Positions 22,346 through 34,426 of a stretch of 64,000 bases of DNA are shown here, one piece after another; position 1 is the first letter of the stretch, and each line of letters opens with the position of its first letter. Source of the DNA: Polynucleobacter sp. (GTDB lineage: Bacteria > Pseudomonadota > Gammaproteobacteria > Burkholderiales > Burkholderiaceae); the NCBI RefSeq assembly GCF_030693775.1, contig NZ_JAUXZY010000004.1, forward strand, positions 1-64,000, given 5' to 3'. The notes beneath the pieces are model-generated. The model had not been told where the DNA came from and searched no databases. It saw only the letters and a list, made by a program, of their open reading frames with translations. Position numbers and translations under genes: made by a program.

Positions 22346-22555
22346 CTACCGAGCAAGAAATACTTTCAGTGCGCTAAGGGCAGCTTCATCAAGAACATCC
22401 AGGGGAATGCGAGCTGAGCCCTGAACAATCATCATCGCGTATGGTTTTGCCAAGGCAGAGGCTTCGGCACACAACTGCAAAGCATCACCCGATGCGGGAG
22501 ATTGATTACGCCAATAATTAATTGCCGCCTCTAATTCTTGAATGGATACAAACAT
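22346..22555 (-). CDS. DUF3717 small protein
   Basis: This 69-residue protein starts with the pattern IQELEAAINYWRNQSPASGD, typical of the DUF3717 family found in Burkholderiales. The C-terminus is a predicted helix with LDEAALSALKVFL. Its function is unknown. It is 12 bp downstream of the SET-domain gene in the same direction and may share its transcript. Confidence 0.75.
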   Translation of the reverse strand: MFVSIQELEAAINYWRNQSPASGDALQLCAEASALAKPYAMMIVQGSARIPLDVLDEAALSALKVFLAR

Positions 22556-22567
22556 AGTGCGGCCGTT

Positions 22568-23062
22568 TTACTTATCGCGCTTGGCAAGCATGGTGCCTCT
22601 GCAGCGCTTAGCGCCACAGCGACATTCATAATCTTTTTTCATTTGTTTGGTGCGGCGTCCCTCAACATCAAGCGAATAATCGTAAAACAACTCTTCGCCC
22701 GGCTCTAAGTCGCGCTTGGCAAAAATGAATACGCGCGGCATATCTTTGTATGAGCCCTCTTGTGCTTCGCAATTCGGTTTACATGAATGATTAATCCACC
22801 GCGCCGCATTACCACCGCGATTGGCATCGATCACGCGACCACTCTCCAAAGAAAAATAAAACGTGTGATTTGGCTCATCGGGGTTGTGTGGATGTCGGCG
22901 CTCAGCCTCTTTCCAACTAATGCGCTCGCCCTCGTACTCAATCAGAGCACTGCCTTTTTTAATGGCTACTTTTGCAAACACACCCTTGCCATGAATAGGA
23001 GAGGAGCGCACAACGATCGCGGCCCGATTCACCTTGGGTAAAGACAGCTTACTTTTTTTCAT
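22568..23062 (-). CDS. SET-domain protein-lysine methyltransferase
   Basis: This 164-residue protein is essentially a SET domain. It has GKGVFAKVAIKKGSALIEYEGE (SET-I start, about 25-46), RWINHSCKPNCEA (about 97-109, the NHSC knot), and GEELFYDYSL with the catalytic Tyr. A post-SET cysteine cluster CRCGAKRCRG follows near the end. Such enzymes use SAM to methylate protein lysine. The type is best known from eukaryotes and chlamydiae, and the bacterial target here is unknown. It lies 3 bp downstream of gyrB, so it is likely co-expressed with gyrase. Confidence 0.85.
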   Translation of the reverse strand: MKKSKLSLPKVNRAAIVVRSSPIHGKGVFAKVAIKKGSALIEYEGERISWKEAERRHPHNPDEPNHTFYFSLESGRVIDANRGGNAARWINHSCKPNCEAQEGSYKDMPRVFIFAKRDLEPGEELFYDYSLDVEGRRTKQMKKDYECRCGAKRCRGTMLAKRDK

Positions 23063-23065
23063 ACA

Positions 23066-25570
<2,505 letters not shown>

Positions 25571-25575
25571 CTAAT

Positions 25576-26691
25576 TTAAATGCGCATTGGCATTACAACG
25601 TACTTAAAGTCCTCGGAAGCGGGTAATGTAATTACGGCGCTGCTATTGGCATCGCCCAAACTAATCTGAATGCGCTCCACTTTGACGTTTGCGAGCACGT
25701 CAAGTAAATAACTTACGTTAAAGCCGATCTCTACTGAATCGCCAGCGTACTCTGTTTCAATGTCTTCTTGAGCCTCTTCTTGCTCAGCATTGGTCGACTG
25801 AATCGTAATGCGATTAGGTGATAAGGAAAAACGAACGCCTTTGAATTTGTCGGTTGTTAAAATGGCAGCTCTTTGCAGAGCTGCCTGGAGAGTTTCACGC
25901 GCAACAACTAGTGAGTTTTTATGACCTTTTGGAATCACCCGCTGGAAATCAGGGAACTTGCCCTCAACCAGTTTCGAGATGAGCTCAACATCACCAAAGT
26001 TAAATTTAATTTGATTGGCGGTCAAACTAACCTCCAACTCAGCATCGCTATCATCCAATAAATGCTGGCACTCTAAGATGGTTTTCCGAGGAATAATAAT
26101 TTCTTGATGACCACCACTACCCGCTACCGGTTGTGCCAATTCAACCCGGCTATAGGCCAAGCGATGACCGTCCGTAGCCACCGCAACAACTTCCTTGCCA
26201 TCAATGACCAACAACATACCATTCAGGTAATAGCGAATATCTTGCTGAGCCATTGCGAAATGTACCTGGCTAATGAGTTGCTTAAACGCCTTTTGTGGCA
26301 TTTTCCAACTTGCAGTAACCTCACCCACCGATTGCATCACCGGAAACTCTGTGGCAGATAAGGTCTGAAGGGTAAAGCGACTTTTGCCACTTTGGACCAC
26401 TAATTTCGAATCTTTTAAATTCAACGATACCGGGCCTTCAGGCAGCGCCCGCAAAATATCCAATAATTTTCTTGCTGCAACTGTCGTTGTCATGTCGGTA
26501 TCACCAACACCAAAACTGGCGCTAGTTGCTATCTGTATTTCAATATCAGTAGAAACAAAAGAAACGCGCTCACCTGTTTTTTTAAACAACAGGTTTGCCA
26601 AGATAGGAAGGGTGTGACGACGTTCAACAATGCCGCTTACGATTTGAAGTGGTTTTAATAAACTATCGCGCGATGTATTTATAAGTTGCAT
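25576..26691 (-). CDS. dnaN: DNA polymerase III sliding clamp (beta)
   Basis: This 371-residue clamp begins MQLINTSRDSLLKPLQIVSG and ends YVVMPMRI, both diagnostic. Three clamp domains can be traced. It forms the ring dimer that tethers polymerase to DNA. It lies between the probable origin (26692-26952) and gyrB. Confidence 0.98.
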   Translation of the reverse strand: MQLINTSRDSLLKPLQIVSGIVERRHTLPILANLLFKKTGERVSFVSTDIEIQIATSASFGVGDTDMTTTVAARKLLDILRALPEGPVSLNLKDSKLVVQSGKSRFTLQTLSATEFPVMQSVGEVTASWKMPQKAFKQLISQVHFAMAQQDIRYYLNGMLLVIDGKEVVAVATDGHRLAYSRVELAQPVAGSGGHQEIIIPRKTILECQHLLDDSDAELEVSLTANQIKFNFGDVELISKLVEGKFPDFQRVIPKGHKNSLVVARETLQAALQRAAILTTDKFKGVRFSLSPNRITIQSTNAEQEEAQEDIETEYAGDSVEIGFNVSYLLDVLANVKVERIQISLGDANSSAVITLPASEDFKYVVMPMRI

Positions 26692-26952
26692 TGCTTTTAA
26701 ATCCTTGTATATATCTAACTAGTAATAGTAATAAGCCTTCAAAAAACAGTGGATAACCCATTAAAGACTTATACAACAACTACTTGTAACTAAAAAAACC
26801 TGTGCACAACTTCGGTATAAATGAAGGATAGATTCGGGATAACTTTTTCGACTAACTCTATTTTTGCATATCAGCGCTGTTTTCCCCAATTTATACACAT
26901 GAATTTTGCCCAGTTATACACAGACTCATCCACACGTTTATCCACAGCCCAT
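26692..26952. other. oriC: Probable oriC: DnaA boxes plus DnaA-trio element
   Basis: This 261-bp gap between dnaN and dnaA contains DnaA boxes TTATACACA (26891-26899), TTATACACA (26914-26922) and TTATCCACA (26938-26946) on the plus strand. On the minus strand TTATCCACT lies at 26748-26756. Thirteen bases further on the minus strand, five contiguous triplets TTA-TTA-CTA-TTA-CTA follow (26734 down to 26720). That is the box-spacer-trio layout of the basal unwinding element described in Bacillus subtilis. The region is A/T-rich. Gene polarity and nearby parS sites agree with an origin here. It also holds the dnaN promoter. Confidence 0.8.
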
Positions 26953-28398
26953 TTAAGCCTTCAGTGTCTGCTCGATCACATGAATTTCATGGTTTAGTTG
27001 GCTGTCGTGGGCACGCTCTTCTGTGATTTTGCGGACCGCATGCAAAACAGTCGTGTGATCGCGCCCACCAAACAGTTCACCGATCTCCGGAAGGCTTTTT
27101 TGGGTCAGCTCTTTTGCCATAAACATGGCAATTTGCCGCGGCCTGGCAATGTTCGCAGGCCTGCGCTTCGAGTACATATCCGCCACTTTCATATTGTAAA
27201 AGTCAGCTACGGATTTTTGGATGTTTTCAACTGAAATTTGGCGGTTTTGAATCGACAGAAGGTCTTTCAGGGCGGCACGGGCAACATCAATCGTTACATC
27301 ACGCCCATGAAAGCGCACAAATGCCAAAATCTTGCGCAGCGCACCCTCAAGCTCGCGCACATTTGATCTGAGGTGTTTGGCCACAAAAAACGCAACATCT
27401 TCAGACATTGGTATGCCTTCTGCAGCCGCTTTTTTCATCAAAATGGCAACGCGCATTTCAAGCTCGGGTGGCTCAATTGCTACTGTGAGTCCAGAATCAA
27501 AGCGTGAGATAAGGCGGTCATCGATGCCGGCCATCTCTTTGGGGTAGGTATCGCTGGTAATGATGACTTGCGCACGATTACCTAAAAGGGCTTCAAACGC
27601 ATAAAAGAACTCTTCTTGGGTACGTGATTTCCCACTAAAAAACTGAATATCATCAATTAATAGAAGGTCTAGAGAGTGGTAATAGCGTTTAAAGCGGTCA
27701 AATGCCTTCTGTTGATATGCCCTTACAACGTCCGACACATATTGCTCCGCATGAATATAGCGAATACGGGCGTTGGGGTTTTCTTTTAGAAGGTGATTGC
27801 CAATTGCGTGGATCAAATGGGTTTTACCTAGGCCGACGCCCCCATATAAAAACATGGGGTTGTATGACGTGCCAGGATTGTGCGCCACTTGAATTGAAGC
27901 GGCGCGCGCCAGTTGATTTGCTTTACCTGTAACGAAGGTTTCAAAAGTCAACATAGGGTTGAGTTTGGAGTGGTCCTCTAATTCAAAGGCAGACGACTCG
28001 CCCAACTCCGCTTCCGGCATGGTCTGTAAATAATCAGAAGATGCCGTATTAGCCTCTTGAGGCCTGCTTGTGGGAGTTGTGGCCAAGGCGCTTGCAGCCG
28101 ATGCAGAGCCGCCATCATCCAACACAAACAGTAAAGTGAAGGACTTGCCAAAATAACTTTGAGCAAGCTCTTGAAATCGATCAGAAAACGTTTTTTTCGT
28201 CCAATCTAATTTAAAGCGATTGGGAGCAGATATTGTAAGCAAACACTCACTCTCATCCAAACCATTTAATTTAAGGGGTTGAATCCAGGTTTTAAATTGT
28301 TGCGGGGAAAGCTCACGCAGCAAGGTGGCGGTGGCGTGATCCCAAAAGCCCAGAGGGCTTAAGGAAGAGAGGGTGGTGTTGTTTTCTAGATTGCTCAT
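26953..28398 (-). CDS. dnaA: Chromosomal replication initiator DnaA
   Basis: The protein has 481 residues. Domain I is about 15-95 and a variable linker runs to about 145. The AAA+ domain has Walker [17 protein letters not shown] and Walker [11 protein letters not shown], and the domain IV DNA-binding signature is [11 protein letters not shown] near the C-terminus. It binds the boxes on both sides of its own gene, melts oriC and loads DnaB. Two inverted consensus boxes in its promoter (28432-28471) suggest autoregulation. Confidence 0.98.
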   Translation of the reverse strand: MSNLENNTTLSSLSPLGFWDHATATLLRELSPQQFKTWIQPLKLNGLDESECLLTISAPNRFKLDWTKKTFSDRFQELAQSYFGKSFTLLFVLDDGGSASAASALATTPTSRPQEANTASSDYLQTMPEAELGESSAFELEDHSKLNPMLTFETFVTGKANQLARAASIQVAHNPGTSYNPMFLYGGVGLGKTHLIHAIGNHLLKENPNARIRYIHAEQYVSDVVRAYQQKAFDRFKRYYHSLDLLLIDDIQFFSGKSRTQEEFFYAFEALLGNRAQVIITSDTYPKEMAGIDDRLISRFDSGLTVAIEPPELEMRVAILMKKAAAEGIPMSEDVAFFVAKHLRSNVRELEGALRKILAFVRFHGRDVTIDVARAALKDLLSIQNRQISVENIQKSVADFYNMKVADMYSKRRPANIARPRQIAMFMAKELTQKSLPEIGELFGGRDHTTVLHAVRKITEERAHDSQLNHEIHVIEQTLKA

Positions 28399-28619
28399 TT
28401 TCGGAGGGTTGATTGTAGCGATTTTCTAAAGTTATCCACAAGCCATAAGTAGGTGGAAAAACTGTGGATAACTTGTGCCCAAATGATAAAAACCTATATA
28501 AATCAATGAACAAAGAAAAAGTCGAAAAATAAAATAAGGGAAAAACCCAATAAGAGCAGAACTAAGGTTGACCTTTTGGGCGGCACAAAGGAAAATACTT
28601 GGCTTTCCCGAGGTCAATC
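28399..28619. promoter_or_regulatory. dnaA-rpmH divergent promoter region with two DnaA boxes
   Basis: Consensus DnaA boxes TTATCCACA lie in inverted orientation at 28432-28440 (plus) and 28463-28471 (minus), next to an A/T-rich run (about 28478-28560). A candidate rpmH promoter is TTGACC (28568-28573), a 17-nt spacer and GAAAAT (28591-28596). Transcription direction on the chromosome flips here. The boxes fit DnaA autoregulation. The region could also contribute to a bipartite origin with the dnaA-dnaN gap. Confidence 0.65.
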
Positions 28620-28754
28620 ATGAAAAGAACGTATCAACCATCCGTAACCCGCCGCAAACGTACCCATGGATTTCGTGTCCGTATGAAAACACGTGGTGGC
28701 CGTACCGTATTAAATGCACGCCGCGCCAAAGGCCGTAAGCGCCTAGCAGTGTAA
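28620..28754 (+). CDS. rpmH: Ribosomal protein bL34
   Basis: This short gene encodes 44 residues beginning [18 protein letters not shown] and ending [11 protein letters not shown], a perfect match in length and sequence type to bL34. It starts the rightward rpmH-rnpA-yidD-yidC-mnmE cluster. Confidence 0.98.
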   Translation: MKRTYQPSVTRRKRTHGFRVRMKTRGGRTVLNARRAKGRKRLAV

Positions 28755-28764
28755 GTGTACTGGC

Positions 28765-29085
28765 TTGAATAGCGCGCGCATATCCGAATTACTTAAATCA
28801 AATCCCAAAACATCAAAGAACTGGGGTTTGTATTTAGGGGCTCGTAGTCAGGGCACGGATAGTGCTCTAGGAATTGCTGTTGCAAAAAAATTAGCCAAAA
28901 GAGCGGTAGATCGAAACAGACTAAAACGGTTTATTCGAGAAAGCACACGACAGCCGCACAGTGCGATATTAGAAGGTCACGATGTCGTCATTCGGCTTAA
29001 GAAACCCATTGGCCAAACAACGCGAGGCCGATTGCGTTCCGCAGAATTTAATGCATTGAAGCAGCAACTAGCGGAGCTAATTTAA
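28765..29085 (+). CDS. rnpA: Ribonuclease P protein component
   Basis: This 106-residue basic protein has the RNR-type motif KKLAKRAVDRNRLKRFIRES (about 42-61) that contacts RNase P RNA. It completes the ribozyme that trims tRNA 5' ends. The start is TTG at 28765, 10 bp after rpmH. The stop is immediately followed by the GTG start of yidD. Confidence 0.94.
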   Translation: MNSARISELLKSNPKTSKNWGLYLGARSQGTDSALGIAVAKKLAKRAVDRNRLKRFIRESTRQPHSAILEGHDVVIRLKKPIGQTTRGRLRSAEFNALKQQLAELI

Positions 29086-29325
29086 GTGCAGATCATTAAT
29101 CGCGCGGCAATCGCTTTAATCCGGATTTACCAAATCGCGTTAAGCCCTTTTTTTGGCTCTCAATGCAAGTTCGAGCCTAGCTGTTCCCAATACGCATGCG
29201 ATTGTTTTAAAGCCCACGGCAGCGCTAAAAGTACCGGACTCATTGTCTGGCGGCTATTGCGTTGCAACCCTTGGAGTCATGGTGGCTATGACCCAGCAAT
29301 TAACCCACGCAAGATAAAAGAATAA
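29086..29325 (+). CDS. yidD: Membrane protein insertion efficiency factor YidD
   Basis: This 79-residue protein has the family pattern YQIALSPFFGSQCKFEPSCS and GGYDPAINP. Its N-terminal amphipathic helix is thought to dock on the inner membrane and help YidC. The GTG start directly abuts the rnpA stop codon, so translation is probably coupled. Confidence 0.95.
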   Translation: MQIINRAAIALIRIYQIALSPFFGSQCKFEPSCSQYACDCFKAHGSAKSTGLIVWRLLRCNPWSHGGYDPAINPRKIKE

Positions 29326-29332
29326 ATACAAC

Positions 29333-31000
29333 ATGGACACAAAAAGAACCATCCTCTGGGCCGTTTTTTCAATAGCGGGGCTGCTCCTTTATAACAACTG
29401 GTTGGCCTACGAAGGCAAGACACCGCTGTTCGGATCACAAAGCATGAGCAAGCAGGAGGCCGCTCCAGTTAGTGGGAATGAAAAGAAAAGTGACGTACCG
29501 GTTTCAACTGCCAACACCAATAACACTGCGCCAGCCCTTGCCCCCAAGGCAATTCCAGCGAGCATGGCACAGCTGGCAAACAAAGAGCGCTTCACATTGC
29601 AAAACGATGTCCTCGCAATTGAGGTGAGTGCAGACGGCGCTAACGTGGTGAGCGCGACCTTATTAAAAGAACTAGAGGCCGATAAAAAACCAATCAAACT
29701 AATGCAGGTAACACCGGGCCATCAATATTTTGCGCGCTCCGGATTGATTGCTGCAGGCAACGCAGATTTACCGAACCACACCAGTGAATTCAAATTGCAA
29801 ACGAGCGGTAAGGATGGATCGGGCCGCCCTTTCTTGGTTGTGGCTAGTGAGCGTGGTGGCGTAACCCTTGAAAAAACCTTCATCCTAAATCCGAGCAGCT
29901 ATGTGATTGATGTGATGCACCGCGTCAGCAAAAATAACGCAGCAATAGGCCCTCTCGTTTTATATACCGAATTAGTACGCGACGGAAGCAAGCTCGATGA
30001 GAGTGAGTTCTACAGCACATTTACTGGCCCGGCGGTCTATACCAATAAAGAGAAATTTAATAAGCTCGAATTTACCGACATAGAGAAAAACAAAATCGCC
30101 ATACCAAAGCAAGTTCCTGCTGGTGATCCTGCATGGGTGGCGATGGTGCAACACTATTACGCAAGCGCATGGATACCGAGCGATAAATTAAATCGCGATA
30201 TTTATGCTGGAAAAATCGACACCAACGTCTATCGCGTTGGTATACAAACCCCGCTCGAAGATATTGCTCCTGGCAAAACAACCACCGAGACAGCACGTTT
30301 ATTTGTAGGCCCACAACAAGAAAGTACTCTGGAGGCAATTGCACCTGGACTCGAGCTGCTTAAGGACTATGGCTATTTAACGATCCTAGCTAAGCCCATT
30401 TTCTGGACCCTAGAGCGTATTTATGAGTATGTACACAATTGGGGCTGGTCGATTGTTATATTGACCTTCTTAATTAAGCTCTTGTTCTACCCCTTATCGG
30501 CTGCAAGCTACAAATCAATGGCGCGCATGAAAGAGGTTCAGCCAAAAGTAATGGCGATGCGCGAAGCCAACAAAGGCAATCCGCAAAAAATGAACCAAGA
30601 AATGATGGCCCTTTACAAAAAGGAAAAGATCAATCCGCTTGGTGGTTGTTTGCCAATGTTGATTCAGATACCCGTATTCATTTCTTTGTATTGGGTGTTG
30701 CTGTCGTCAGTTGAAATCCGCAATGCGCCTTGGATTCTTTGGATTCATGATTTGGCTGTGCCGGATCCGTATTACATCTTGCCAGTCATTATGGCGGTTT
30801 CAATGTGGGTTCAAACCAAATTGAATCCAACGCCACCAGACCCAATTCAGGCAAAAGTGATGCTCTACATGCCGATCATTTTTTCCATCATGTTCTTTTT
30901 CTTCCCGGCCGGATTGGTGTTGTACTGGGTAGTCAACAACATATTGTCGATTGCGCAGCAGTGGCAGATCAATAAGATGATTATCAAACGAGCAATGTAG
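29333..31000 (+). CDS. yidC: Membrane protein insertase YidC
   Basis: This 555-residue insertase has an N-terminal membrane anchor (about 5-22), a low-complexity linker, and a large periplasmic P1 domain (about 80-345). The conserved five-helix insertase core follows, with PLSAASYKSMARMKEVQPK and NPLGGCLPMLIQIPVFISLY. It inserts and folds inner-membrane proteins, including F0 subunits a and c encoded in this window. Confidence 0.98.
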   Translation: MDTKRTILWAVFSIAGLLLYNNWLAYEGKTPLFGSQSMSKQEAAPVSGNEKKSDVPVSTANTNNTAPALAPKAIPASMAQLANKERFTLQNDVLAIEVSADGANVVSATLLKELEADKKPIKLMQVTPGHQYFARSGLIAAGNADLPNHTSEFKLQTSGKDGSGRPFLVVASERGGVTLEKTFILNPSSYVIDVMHRVSKNNAAIGPLVLYTELVRDGSKLDESEFYSTFTGPAVYTNKEKFNKLEFTDIEKNKIAIPKQVPAGDPAWVAMVQHYYASAWIPSDKLNRDIYAGKIDTNVYRVGIQTPLEDIAPGKTTTETARLFVGPQQESTLEAIAPGLELLKDYGYLTILAKPIFWTLERIYEYVHNWGWSIVILTFLIKLLFYPLSAASYKSMARMKEVQPKVMAMREANKGNPQKMNQEMMALYKKEKINPLGGCLPMLIQIPVFISLYWVLLSSVEIRNAPWILWIHDLAVPDPYYILPVIMAVSMWVQTKLNPTPPDPIQAKVMLYMPIIFSIMFFFFPAGLVLYWVVNNILSIAQQWQINKMIIKRAM

Positions 31001-31019
31001 TACTACATCCACTATTCAA

Positions 31020-32399
31020 ATGTCAGCAATGGGGCCCGCATCTAGAAAAATCCCCATTGTTGCTATCGCCACTGCGCCCGGCAAAGCCGGGGTTGGCATT
31101 ATTCGCATCAGTGGTGAAGGCTTGCAAGAGTTAGCCTTTGCTATTACCAATACACGACTGCAGCCCCGCAAAGCCACACTGGTTGATTTGCGCAACCATG
31201 ATGGCCGCATTATTGATTCGTGCCTTGCAATTTACTTTTCAGCGCCCCACTCGTTTACAGGCGAAGATGTTTTAGAGTTGCAGTGCCACGGCGGACCACA
31301 GCTTCTCGATTTAGTTGTGCAGCGCTGCCTACAATTAGGCCAAGGGGCCGGTTTAGCAATAGCCGAGCCGGGTGAATTCTCTCTGCGCGCTTTTTTAAAT
31401 GAAAAAATTGATTTAGCCCAAGCGGAAGCCATTGCCGACTTAATCGATGCACAATCGCACGCCGCTGTCATGGGCGCGGCGCGGTCGCTGCAGGGTGCGT
31501 TCTCAGATGATATTCATCGTTTGGTTCAGGCCTTAACGGAATTGCGCATTTTGGTTGAGTCGACCCTCGACTTCCCAGAGGAAGAAATTGAGTTTTTAGA
31601 AAACGCCCACGCACGCCAACAGCTAAGCGATATTCAGGAACAGCTTCAGCGCTTACTTGGCGCTGCCAAGCAGGGACAGATATTGCGTGATGGTGTACAG
31701 CTAGTCTTGGTAGGCGCCCCTAATGTGGGCAAAAGCTCTTTGTTAAATTGCCTGGCTGGTGAAGAGGTAGCAATTGTTACTTCTGTAGCCGGAACAACGC
31801 GGGACAGGGTAAGGCAAAGCATCACACTCGACGGCGTTCCAATACACATTATTGATACGGCTGGTCTGCGGCAGACGAATGATGAGGTCGAGGCAATTGG
31901 GATTGAGCGCACCTGGGCATCGATACGCGCAGCCGATTTGCTTTTATACATAGAGGCCCCGGATGCGCAAACGGCCGATGAGATGCTTTATGCCGAAGTA
32001 GTGGCGGCATTACCTGCGGGTTGCACGTCTTTGCGATTAGTCAATAAAGCGGATTTACTTGGCGCGGCTAATAGCGCCACAGAGCCGGAGATGCTTTTTG
32101 TCTCTGCCAAAACAGGTGCCGGGATTCCAGAGTTAAAAAATGCCATCTTGACCCGCGTCGGTTGGCAAGCCGGCCAAGAAGATGTTCTTATTTCTCGGCA
32201 ACGCCACATCGATTGTTTATTACATGCGGAAGCTGCTCTGAGTAAAGCAGGCATTTATGCGCTCCAAGGAAATCGCGCATTGGAACTCTTTGCAGAAGAG
32301 CTTCGGTTGGCACAAGAACATCTGGGCCAAATCACCGGCCGCCTATTGCCAGACGATTTATTGGGAAAAATATTTAGTCAATTCTGCATTGGAAAATAA
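31020..32399 (+). CDS. mnmE: tRNA modification GTPase MnmE
   Basis: This 459-residue GTPase has an N-terminal folate-binding domain (IATAPGKAGVGIIRISG) and the G domain GAPNVGKSSLLN, with switch DTAGLR and NKAD. The C-terminal CIGK contains the conserved catalytic Cys. It pairs with MnmG to modify wobble uridines. It follows yidC by 19 bp. Confidence 0.97.
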   Translation: MSAMGPASRKIPIVAIATAPGKAGVGIIRISGEGLQELAFAITNTRLQPRKATLVDLRNHDGRIIDSCLAIYFSAPHSFTGEDVLELQCHGGPQLLDLVVQRCLQLGQGAGLAIAEPGEFSLRAFLNEKIDLAQAEAIADLIDAQSHAAVMGAARSLQGAFSDDIHRLVQALTELRILVESTLDFPEEEIEFLENAHARQQLSDIQEQLQRLLGAAKQGQILRDGVQLVLVGAPNVGKSSLLNCLAGEEVAIVTSVAGTTRDRVRQSITLDGVPIHIIDTAGLRQTNDEVEAIGIERTWASIRAADLLLYIEAPDAQTADEMLYAEVVAALPAGCTSLRLVNKADLLGAANSATEPEMLFVSAKTGAGIPELKNAILTRVGWQAGQEDVLISRQRHIDCLLHAEAALSKAGIYALQGNRALELFAEELRLAQEHLGQITGRLLPDDLLGKIFSQFCIGK

Positions 32400-32543
32400 C
32401 AAGGCCATTAACCATTTTATTTCAGGGCACTTCTTCTTCTGCTTTTAAAAACAAGGGCTTGCAGCTATTCAGGCGATGAAAAACGCTGGCAGGAAAATGC
32501 TAAAATCGATCTATCCAAAATATTAAAAATGCGAGGGCTTTAC

Positions 32544-34412
32544 ATGAATCAACCATTAACGCACGATGCCATTTCAGTTGCAGCGCCAGAGTATGTGAAG
32601 AACCAAAAACTGATAGAGTGGGTTGCCGAAGTTGCTGCACTAACCAAGCCGGACAACATTCATTGGTGCGATGGTTCGCAAGCCGAATATGATCGACTGT
32701 GCGATTTAATGGTGGCCGCTGGCTCATTCAAGCGTTTAAATCCAGCCAAGCGAAAAAATTCTTTTTTAGCGATCTCGGATCCCCAAGACGTCGCTCGCGT
32801 TGAAGACCGCACCTTTATTTGCTCGCAGCGCAAAGAGGACGCCGGCCCTACCAACAACTGGGTTGCTCCGGACGAGATGCGCGCAACATTGAAGCCCTTA
32901 TTTGCGGGCTGTATGCGCGGTAGAACTATGTATGTGGTTCCCTTTTCAATGGGCCCGATTGGCTCGCCGATTGCACACATTGGTGTTGAGTTATCGGACA
33001 GCCCATATGTGGCCATCAATATGCGCATCATGACCCGCATGGGGCGCGCTGTGATTGATCAACTCGGCAGCAACGGAGAATTTGTCCCTTGCATTCATAC
33101 CGTAGGTAAGCCGCTTGAGGTTGGCGAGAAGGATGTTGTCTGGCCCAATAACCCAACCAAATACATTGTTCATTACCCCGAGACGCGTGAGATCTGGTCA
33201 TTTGGTTCTGGCTATGGTGGCAATGCCTTGTTGGGCAAGAAGTGCTTTGCCTTGCGCATTGCGTCCACCATGGGACGAGACCAAGGCTGGTTTGCAGAGC
33301 ACATGCTCATTCTCGGCGTTACCTCACCACAGGGAAAGAAATACCACATTGCGGCGGCATTCCCTTCGGCGTGTGGCAAAACCAACTTCTCCATGATGAT
33401 TCCGCCCAAAGGGTTTGAGGGCTGGAAAGTGACCACCATTGGTGATGACATTGCTTGGATTAAGCCGCGTAAAGATGCTGCGACCGGCAAGACGCGTTTT
33501 CATGCGATTAACCCAGAGTCTGGTTACTTTGGCGTTGCTCCGGGCACCAATCGCAAAACAAATCCCAATTGCATCGACTCATTAAACCAAGACGTCATCT
33601 TCACCAATGTGGCGCTGACTGATGATGGCGATGTGTGGTGGGAAGGTTTGACCGAAACGCCACCAGCGCATTTGATCGACTGGCAAGGAAAAGATTGGAC
33701 TCCAGCAGATGGAGCCGCTGGCAGAAAAGCTGCACACCCTAATTCGCGTTTCACCATGGCGGCAACCAATAATCCAGCAGTTGATCCCAACTGGAATGAT
33801 CCAGACGGCGTGCCGATTGATGCATTCTTGTTTGGCGGTCGCCGCTCTACTACCGTGCCTTTAGTAAGTGAAGCCCGAGACTGGGAAGAAGGCGTTTATA
33901 TGGCGGCTACCATGGGCTCGGAAACCACCGCAGCCATCACCGGTCAAGTCGGCGTTGTGCGTCGCGACCCTTTTGCAATGCTCGCATTTGCTGGCTACAA
34001 CATGAGCGATTACTTTCAGCATTGGCTTAGCCTTGGCAAAAAATTAATGGCGTCGGGCGCAGAACTGCCGAAAATTTATTGCGTCAACTGGTTCCGCAAA
34101 AACGACGCTGGTCAGTTTGTCTGGCCTGGCTTTGGTGAAAACATGCGTGTCTTAGCTTGGATCCTCGAGCGCGTGGACGGCAAAGCCAAAGGCAAGGAAA
34201 CGATTTTTGGCATCTGCCCTGAGTATCAGGATCTCCATTGGGACGGCCTTGATTTTTCAGCCGAGCAGTTCAGTGACGTGATGTCGGTAAGCAAGTCAGA
34301 TTGGCAGGCCGAAGTGAAATTGCACTCGGAGCTTTTTGAGCAATTAAAGCATCGCTTACCAGCTGAGCTCTTAGCAACGCGCAGCAAGATTGAGCAACGC
34401 ATCGGAAGCTGA
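32544..34412 (+). CDS. pckG: Phosphoenolpyruvate carboxykinase (GTP)
   Basis: This 622-residue enzyme is of the GTP-dependent class. It has [13 protein letters not shown] (kinase P-loop with the reactive Cys), GDDIAWIKP, and [14 protein letters not shown]. It interconverts oxaloacetate and PEP for gluconeogenesis in the cytoplasm. The ATG at 32544 has GAGGG about 10 bp upstream and was preferred to 32529. It is monocistronic or followed by the oxidoreductase 14 bp downstream. The preceding 144-bp gap shows only a TAAAAT -10-like box at 32501. Confidence 0.97.
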   Translation: MNQPLTHDAISVAAPEYVKNQKLIEWVAEVAALTKPDNIHWCDGSQAEYDRLCDLMVAAGSFKRLNPAKRKNSFLAISDPQDVARVEDRTFICSQRKEDAGPTNNWVAPDEMRATLKPLFAGCMRGRTMYVVPFSMGPIGSPIAHIGVELSDSPYVAINMRIMTRMGRAVIDQLGSNGEFVPCIHTVGKPLEVGEKDVVWPNNPTKYIVHYPETREIWSFGSGYGGNALLGKKCFALRIASTMGRDQGWFAEHMLILGVTSPQGKKYHIAAAFPSACGKTNFSMMIPPKGFEGWKVTTIGDDIAWIKPRKDAATGKTRFHAINPESGYFGVAPGTNRKTNPNCIDSLNQDVIFTNVALTDDGDVWWEGLTETPPAHLIDWQGKDWTPADGAAGRKAAHPNSRFTMAATNNPAVDPNWNDPDGVPIDAFLFGGRRSTTVPLVSEARDWEEGVYMAATMGSETTAAITGQVGVVRRDPFAMLAFAGYNMSDYFQHWLSLGKKLMASGAELPKIYCVNWFRKNDAGQFVWPGFGENMRVLAWILERVDGKAKGKETIFGICPEYQDLHWDGLDFSAEQFSDVMSVSKSDWQAEVKLHSELFEQLKHRLPAELLATRSKIEQRIGS

Positions 34413-34426
34413 TTCCTGTTCACCAT

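Noticed and set aside
25888-25903. Third parS-like site in dnaN
   Set aside because: AGTTTCACGCGCAACA differs from the consensus at three positions and is not palindromic.
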